Assembly: GCA_964570205.1 (NCBI GenBank)
Contig: CAZMXI010000035.1
Span: forward strand, 1-32,157
Direction of reading: 5' to 3'
From: CAZMXI01 sp964570205
GTDB lineage: Bacteria > Planctomycetota > Phycisphaerae > Tepidisphaerales > Tepidisphaeraceae
DNA length: 32,157 nt
Positions 29,806-32,157 of this stretch are shown one piece after another. Positions within the stretch are counted from its first letter, which is position 1. Each line of letters begins with the position of its first letter. Below the pieces are notes generated by a model. It ran no database searches and had not been told where the DNA came from. It was given only the letters and a program-made list of their open reading frames with translations. The position numbers and the translations under genes are program-made.

Positions 29806-30708
29806 TCACATGGTTCGATCCACCACAAAGCAAGCCAGGCTCCGCAGGCCATCGGCCGACGAACCGAAGCTTTCAAAGACCTCCAGCGCCGCAGCGAGCT
29901 CCCGGCGGGCCTGGTCCCGGCTCTCCTCCAGCCCGATCAGCCCGGGATAGGTATTCTTGCCGCGCTGGACATCCTTTGCCGTGGCCTTGCCGAGCCGATC
30001 GGGTGTTGAGGTGACATCCAGAATGTCATCAACAATCTGGAACGCCAAACCCAGGTGTCGGCCAAAGTCCGACACGGCGACCAAGGCTTGCTCGTCCGCC
30101 TCGGCGGCGATCGCGCCCATGCGGCACGATGCCATCAACAGGGCTCCGGTCTTACGGCGATGAAGGTCTTTAAGTTCCAGTAACCGCAGATGTTTATGCT
30201 CGCCTTCCATGTCCAGAACCTGCCCGCCGATCATGCCTTCAGGCCCGGCAGCGGCCGCCAGTTCTCGCACCAGGCGTGCTGCGAGGACGGGCGAGGCATC
30301 CGTCGCGAGCAGTTCAAAGGCGATCGTCACCATGGCATCGCCGCCAAGTATGGCCAGGGCCTCGCCAAATACCTTGTGATTGGTCGGCCGACCGCGACGC
30401 AAATCATCGTTGTCCATCGCCGGCAGGTCATCATGAACCAGAGAGAAGGTATGGACCAGCTCGACGGCAGCGGCAGCCGCCAACGCTGAGCTTGGGACAG
30501 TGCCGCCGGTCAGCATGCGACTGGTTTCCAGGACCAGCGCTGGCCGCAGCCGTTTGCCGCCGGCGAGCAGGCTGTAGGCAATCGATTCCATTAAACGTGC
30601 CGGGGCCTCACGATAGCGGACCAGGATAGTGCGGAAATGATCCGCCAGCGCCCGGGCATCAGCGGCCAGGATTCCTTCTGCCAGAGATTGGGAGGGCACA
30701 GTCGCCAT
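29806..30708 (-). CDS. ispA: Polyprenyl (farnesyl/geranylgeranyl) diphosphate synthase
   Basis: This 300-residue trans-isoprenyl diphosphate synthase condenses isopentenyl diphosphate with allylic diphosphates. The first Asp-rich motif appears as DDLPAMDNDDLRRGRPTNH (about 92-110), and the second as FQIVDDILDVT (about 224-234). GGKRLRP, SLVHD and GGQVLDM are all present. The side chains before the first motif (LVHTFSLVHDD) do not let me fix the product length, so C15 or C20 are both possible. It sits 29 bp after xseB and upstream of dxs, the same order as xseB-ispA-dxs in E. coli, so it probably supplies the common prenyl precursor for quinones and undecaprenyl phosphate. No clear ribosome-binding site is visible before the ATG, which may reflect coupling to xseB. 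Confidence 0.93.
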   Translation of the reverse strand: MATVPSQSLAEGILAADARALADHFRTILVRYREAPARLMESIAYSLLAGGKRLRPALVLETSRMLTGGTVPSSALAAAAAVELVHTFSLVHDDLPAMDNDDLRRGRPTNHKVFGEALAILGGDAMVTIAFELLATDASPVLAARLVRELAAAAGPEGMIGGQVLDMEGEHKHLRLLELKDLHRRKTGALLMASCRMGAIAAEADEQALVAVSDFGRHLGLAFQIVDDILDVTSTPDRLGKATAKDVQRGKNTYPGLIGLEESRDQARRELAAALEVFESFGSSADGLRSLACFVVDRTM

Positions 30709-30737
30709 TGGCGTTGCGTGGAGGCGTGGTCTCTGGG

Positions 30738-30992
30738 TCAGGTCTGTTCCTGAGTTTCGGCCAGGGGCGCGGTTTTCAGGGCTCCATCCTGAGAGCGGGA
30801 AATCTGTTCTATCTGTTTCTCGGCCGAGCCGAGGATGCCGAGACAGTGCTGGATGAGGTAGTTCCCGCGCTCGTACTTCTGAAGACTCTCCTCCAGGGCG
30901 ATGTCGCCGCGTTCGATCTTCTCAACGATCGCCTGAAGCTCGTTGAAGGCATCCTCAAAGCTCTTGGGCGGCGTCTGATTCCGCTTGCTCAT
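30738..30992 (-). CDS. xseB: Exodeoxyribonuclease VII small subunit
   Basis: XseB is the small accessory subunit of exonuclease VII, which degrades single-stranded DNA from both ends together with XseA. The 84-residue protein is typical: SFEDAFNELQAIVEKIERGDIALEESLQKYERGNYLIQHCLGILGSAEKQIEQI is the two-helix core conserved in the family. xseA is not adjacent. The gene leads the series with ispA and dxs, as in E. coli. It lacks a Shine-Dalgarno sequence. Instead, a perfect TATAAT is centred about 10 bp upstream of the ATG, so the mRNA may be leaderless (see the promoter entry). Confidence 0.95.
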   Translation of the reverse strand: MSKRNQTPPKSFEDAFNELQAIVEKIERGDIALEESLQKYERGNYLIQHCLGILGSAEKQIEQISRSQDGALKTAPLAETQEQT

Positions 30993-30998
30993 GCGCTC

Positions 30999-31004
30999 AT
31001 TATA
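30999..31004 (-). promoter_or_regulatory. Perfect -10 box, probable leaderless promoter of xseB-ispA-dxs
   Basis: TATAAT on the minus strand ends 6 nt before the xseB ATG. Transcription starting the usual 6-8 nt downstream would begin at, or within a base or two of, the start codon. No convincing -35 box lies 16-18 bp upstream, and no Shine-Dalgarno is present. Confidence 0.4.
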
Positions 31005-31216
31005 AGTCGAGCGGCGATAGATACGAGGGTCGCCGCCGCGCCTTCCGTCCGGGGATCAGACGTGAATGAGGGCAAACTAGAACGACAAGGGCGACAGTAC
31101 TGGGAAACCGCGGTTATTCGGACCCGTAAGTGCCGGTTGACCCTGTGTTTTGCGATTGACCCGGTGGTGACCCCATCGTAGCATCTTTGAGGCACATTCA
31201 CGGGTCTGAAGCTGGT

Positions 31217-31474
31217 ATGGCGGCCACCGACTACACGGTTATCTACGTCTGGTCATTCGTACTGATCGTGGTGGCGCTGGTTGGTTTCCTGGCGGTCTCG
31301 TGGATGAAGCGGTACGTGCGGCGGTCCGACGAGCCGACGGCCGCCGGTTTTTCCCTGGACGAGCTGAGGCGCCTGCATCAGAGCGGACAGCTTACGAAGG
31401 AAGAGTACGATCGCGCCGTCGAGACGATGGTGGCGGCCATGAAGAGGCCGGCCGGCCCCCGCAAACCTGGTTGA
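31217..31474 (+). CDS. Small SHOCT-like membrane protein
   Basis: The 85-residue protein has one N-terminal transmembrane helix (about residues 8-28, VIYVWSFVLIVVALVGFLAVSW) followed by a basic stretch, KRYVRRSDE. A SHOCT-like C-terminal region follows: FSLDELRRLHQSGQLTKEEYDRAVETMVAAM, with the family pattern (L-x-x-L-x-x-L-x-x-x-G-x-L-T-x-E-E-Y/F). The frame is open to a TTG at 31187, but I prefer the ATG at 31217, since the upstream residues add nothing. Neither start has a strong ribosome-binding site. It lies about 180 bp upstream of clpX on the same strand. Function unknown; SHOCT domains often accompany oligomerising membrane or nucleic-acid-linked proteins. Confidence 0.7.
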   Translation: MAATDYTVIYVWSFVLIVVALVGFLAVSWMKRYVRRSDEPTAAGFSLDELRRLHQSGQLTKEEYDRAVETMVAAMKRPAGPRKPG

Positions 31475-31656
31475 AAAAAGGACGCCGGGCCGTGGTTGTG
31501 CCGATGATGAACAAGGCGCGCCGGCGGCGGGGCGTGGTGGCTTGCGCGGCGAGGCAAGACGATAGGTCAGAAGACATGCGTTGAGGGCCCGGTGGCGCTG
31601 CCGGGCGATTTGTACCAGGGTGGCGGGATATCCGCCCCCGTGAGGAAGGCGAGTCG

Positions 31657-32157
31657 ATGGCAAGTTCCAATCGCACCGGGAACGGCGGACCCAACAACCC
31701 GGGCAACAATCCCGGCGGCGCGGGATTCAGAGGACGACGCGTGACCACATGCTCCTTCTGCGGCAAATCTTCGCGTGATGTCGGCCCGATGGTGGAAGGC
31801 CCGTCCGACGTGTACATCTGCGCTAACTGTGTCGACTTGGCGCACAACATCATCCGCCAGGAAAAACGCAAGCTGACCAGCGCCCAGCCGCTGTTCAACA
31901 CCATCCCGGCGCCCCGGCAGATCAAGGAATACCTCGACCAGTATGTGATCGGGCAGGAATACGCCAAGAAGGCCCTTTCGGTCGCGGTGCACAACCATTA
32001 CAAGCGACTGAGCCTGACGGAGCGCGGCGACCAGGCCGGTAGCGATGTCGAGCTGGACAAGAGCAACGTGCTGCTGATCGGACCCACTGGCAGTGGCAAG
32101 ACGCTGCTGGCGCGCACGCTGGCGAAGATACTGAACGTGCCGTTCGCCATTGGCGAC
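31657..32157 (+). CDS. clpX: ATP-dependent Clp protease ATP-binding subunit ClpX (partial, runs off right edge)
   Basis: ClpX is the hexameric AAA+ unfoldase that feeds substrates to ClpP. The first 167 residues are visible. After a Gly/Asn-rich N-terminal tail of about 28 residues comes the zinc-binding domain with Cys pairs in TCSFCGKSS and YICANCVDL. Next are PAPRQIKEYLDQYVIGQEYAKKALSVAVHNHYKRL and the Walker A motif GPTGSGKTLLARTLAK, close to the window end. The start is ATG at 31657, with GAGGAAGG about 7 bp upstream. The N-terminal tail is longer than in E. coli ClpX. Walker B and the rest lie outside the window. clpP is not seen upstream, where a SHOCT-like gene sits instead. Confidence 0.96.
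   Translation, partial: MASSNRTGNGGPNNPGNNPGGAGFRGRRVTTCSFCGKSSRDVGPMVEGPSDVYICANCVDLAHNIIRQEKRKLTSAQPLFNTIPAPRQIKEYLDQYVIGQEYAKKALSVAVHNHYKRLSLTERGDQAGSDVELDKSNVLLIGPTGSGKTLLARTLAKILNVPFAIGD

Noticed and set aside
31622..31636. Short inverted repeat GGCGG-GATAT-CCGCC before clpX as a heat-shock operator
   Set aside because: It does not match CIRCE or other known heat-shock sites, and 5-bp stems of G and C are common by chance in this genome.
1..32157. CRISPR arrays, insertion sequences, prophage genes
   Set aside because: I saw no regularly spaced repeats, transposase motifs, terminal inverted repeats with target duplications, or phage structural genes.

Overview
The window looks like a scaffold from a metagenome-assembled, high-GC member of the Planctomycetota, probably class Phycisphaerae or a close relative. 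This is inferred from gene content, not from a marker tree. The signs are two secreted proteins with VPxPA/PEP-CTERM-type sorting tails, a very large secreted PQQ-propeller/TPR protein, an ECF sigma factor with a zinc-less membrane anti-sigma factor, and complete outer-membrane lipid-transport genes. Two glycyl-radical-system genes point to anaerobic or at least oxygen-poor life. A 10-N assembly gap lies inside rimO. I found no rRNA, tRNA, CRISPR array, insertion sequence or phage gene. Most of the content is chromosomal housekeeping.

Layout. 1-5.1 kb, minus strand: the N-terminal part of valS, a 585-residue exported protein of unknown function, and a sigma (ECF) / anti-sigma / exported coiled-coil trio. 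5.2-6.7 kb, plus: rimO, broken by the gap. 6.8-12.4 kb, plus: a tight three-gene operon with an exported GH127 beta-L-arabinofuranosidase-like enzyme, a glycyl radical activase and a glycyl radical enzyme. The last matches trans-4-hydroxy-L-proline dehydratase (HypD) at every active-site position I can recall, with one constant offset. 12.6-19.7 kb, minus: tadA with an overlapping small helical protein, an Nfu-type Fe-S protein, a 1567-residue two-propeller protein and mtnP (methylthioadenosine phosphorylase). 19.8-20.0 kb, minus: a self-contained promoter / operator-like palindrome / hairpins / strong terminator unit with no ORF, either a small RNA or an attenuated leader of mtnP. 20.2-24.0 kb, plus: ydbH-ynbE-ydbL. 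24.1-25.5 kb, minus: asnS. 25.9-27.5 kb, plus: two VPxPA-CTERM-type proteins. 27.6-31.0 kb, minus: xseB-ispA-dxs in the same order as in E. coli. 31.2-32.2 kb, plus: a small SHOCT-like membrane protein and the start of clpX.

How the genes may work together. The most interesting unit is the GH127-activase-HypD operon. GH127 enzymes include those that remove beta-L-arabinofuranose from the hydroxyproline of plant extensin-type glycoproteins, and HypD dehydrates free 4-hydroxyproline. One transcript could therefore encode both the deglycosylation and the catabolism of hydroxyproline-arabinosides. This link is an inference from linkage and family biochemistry. Second in interest are the orphan RNA unit beside mtnP and the complete YdbH-YnbE-YdbL cassette in a probable planctomycete.
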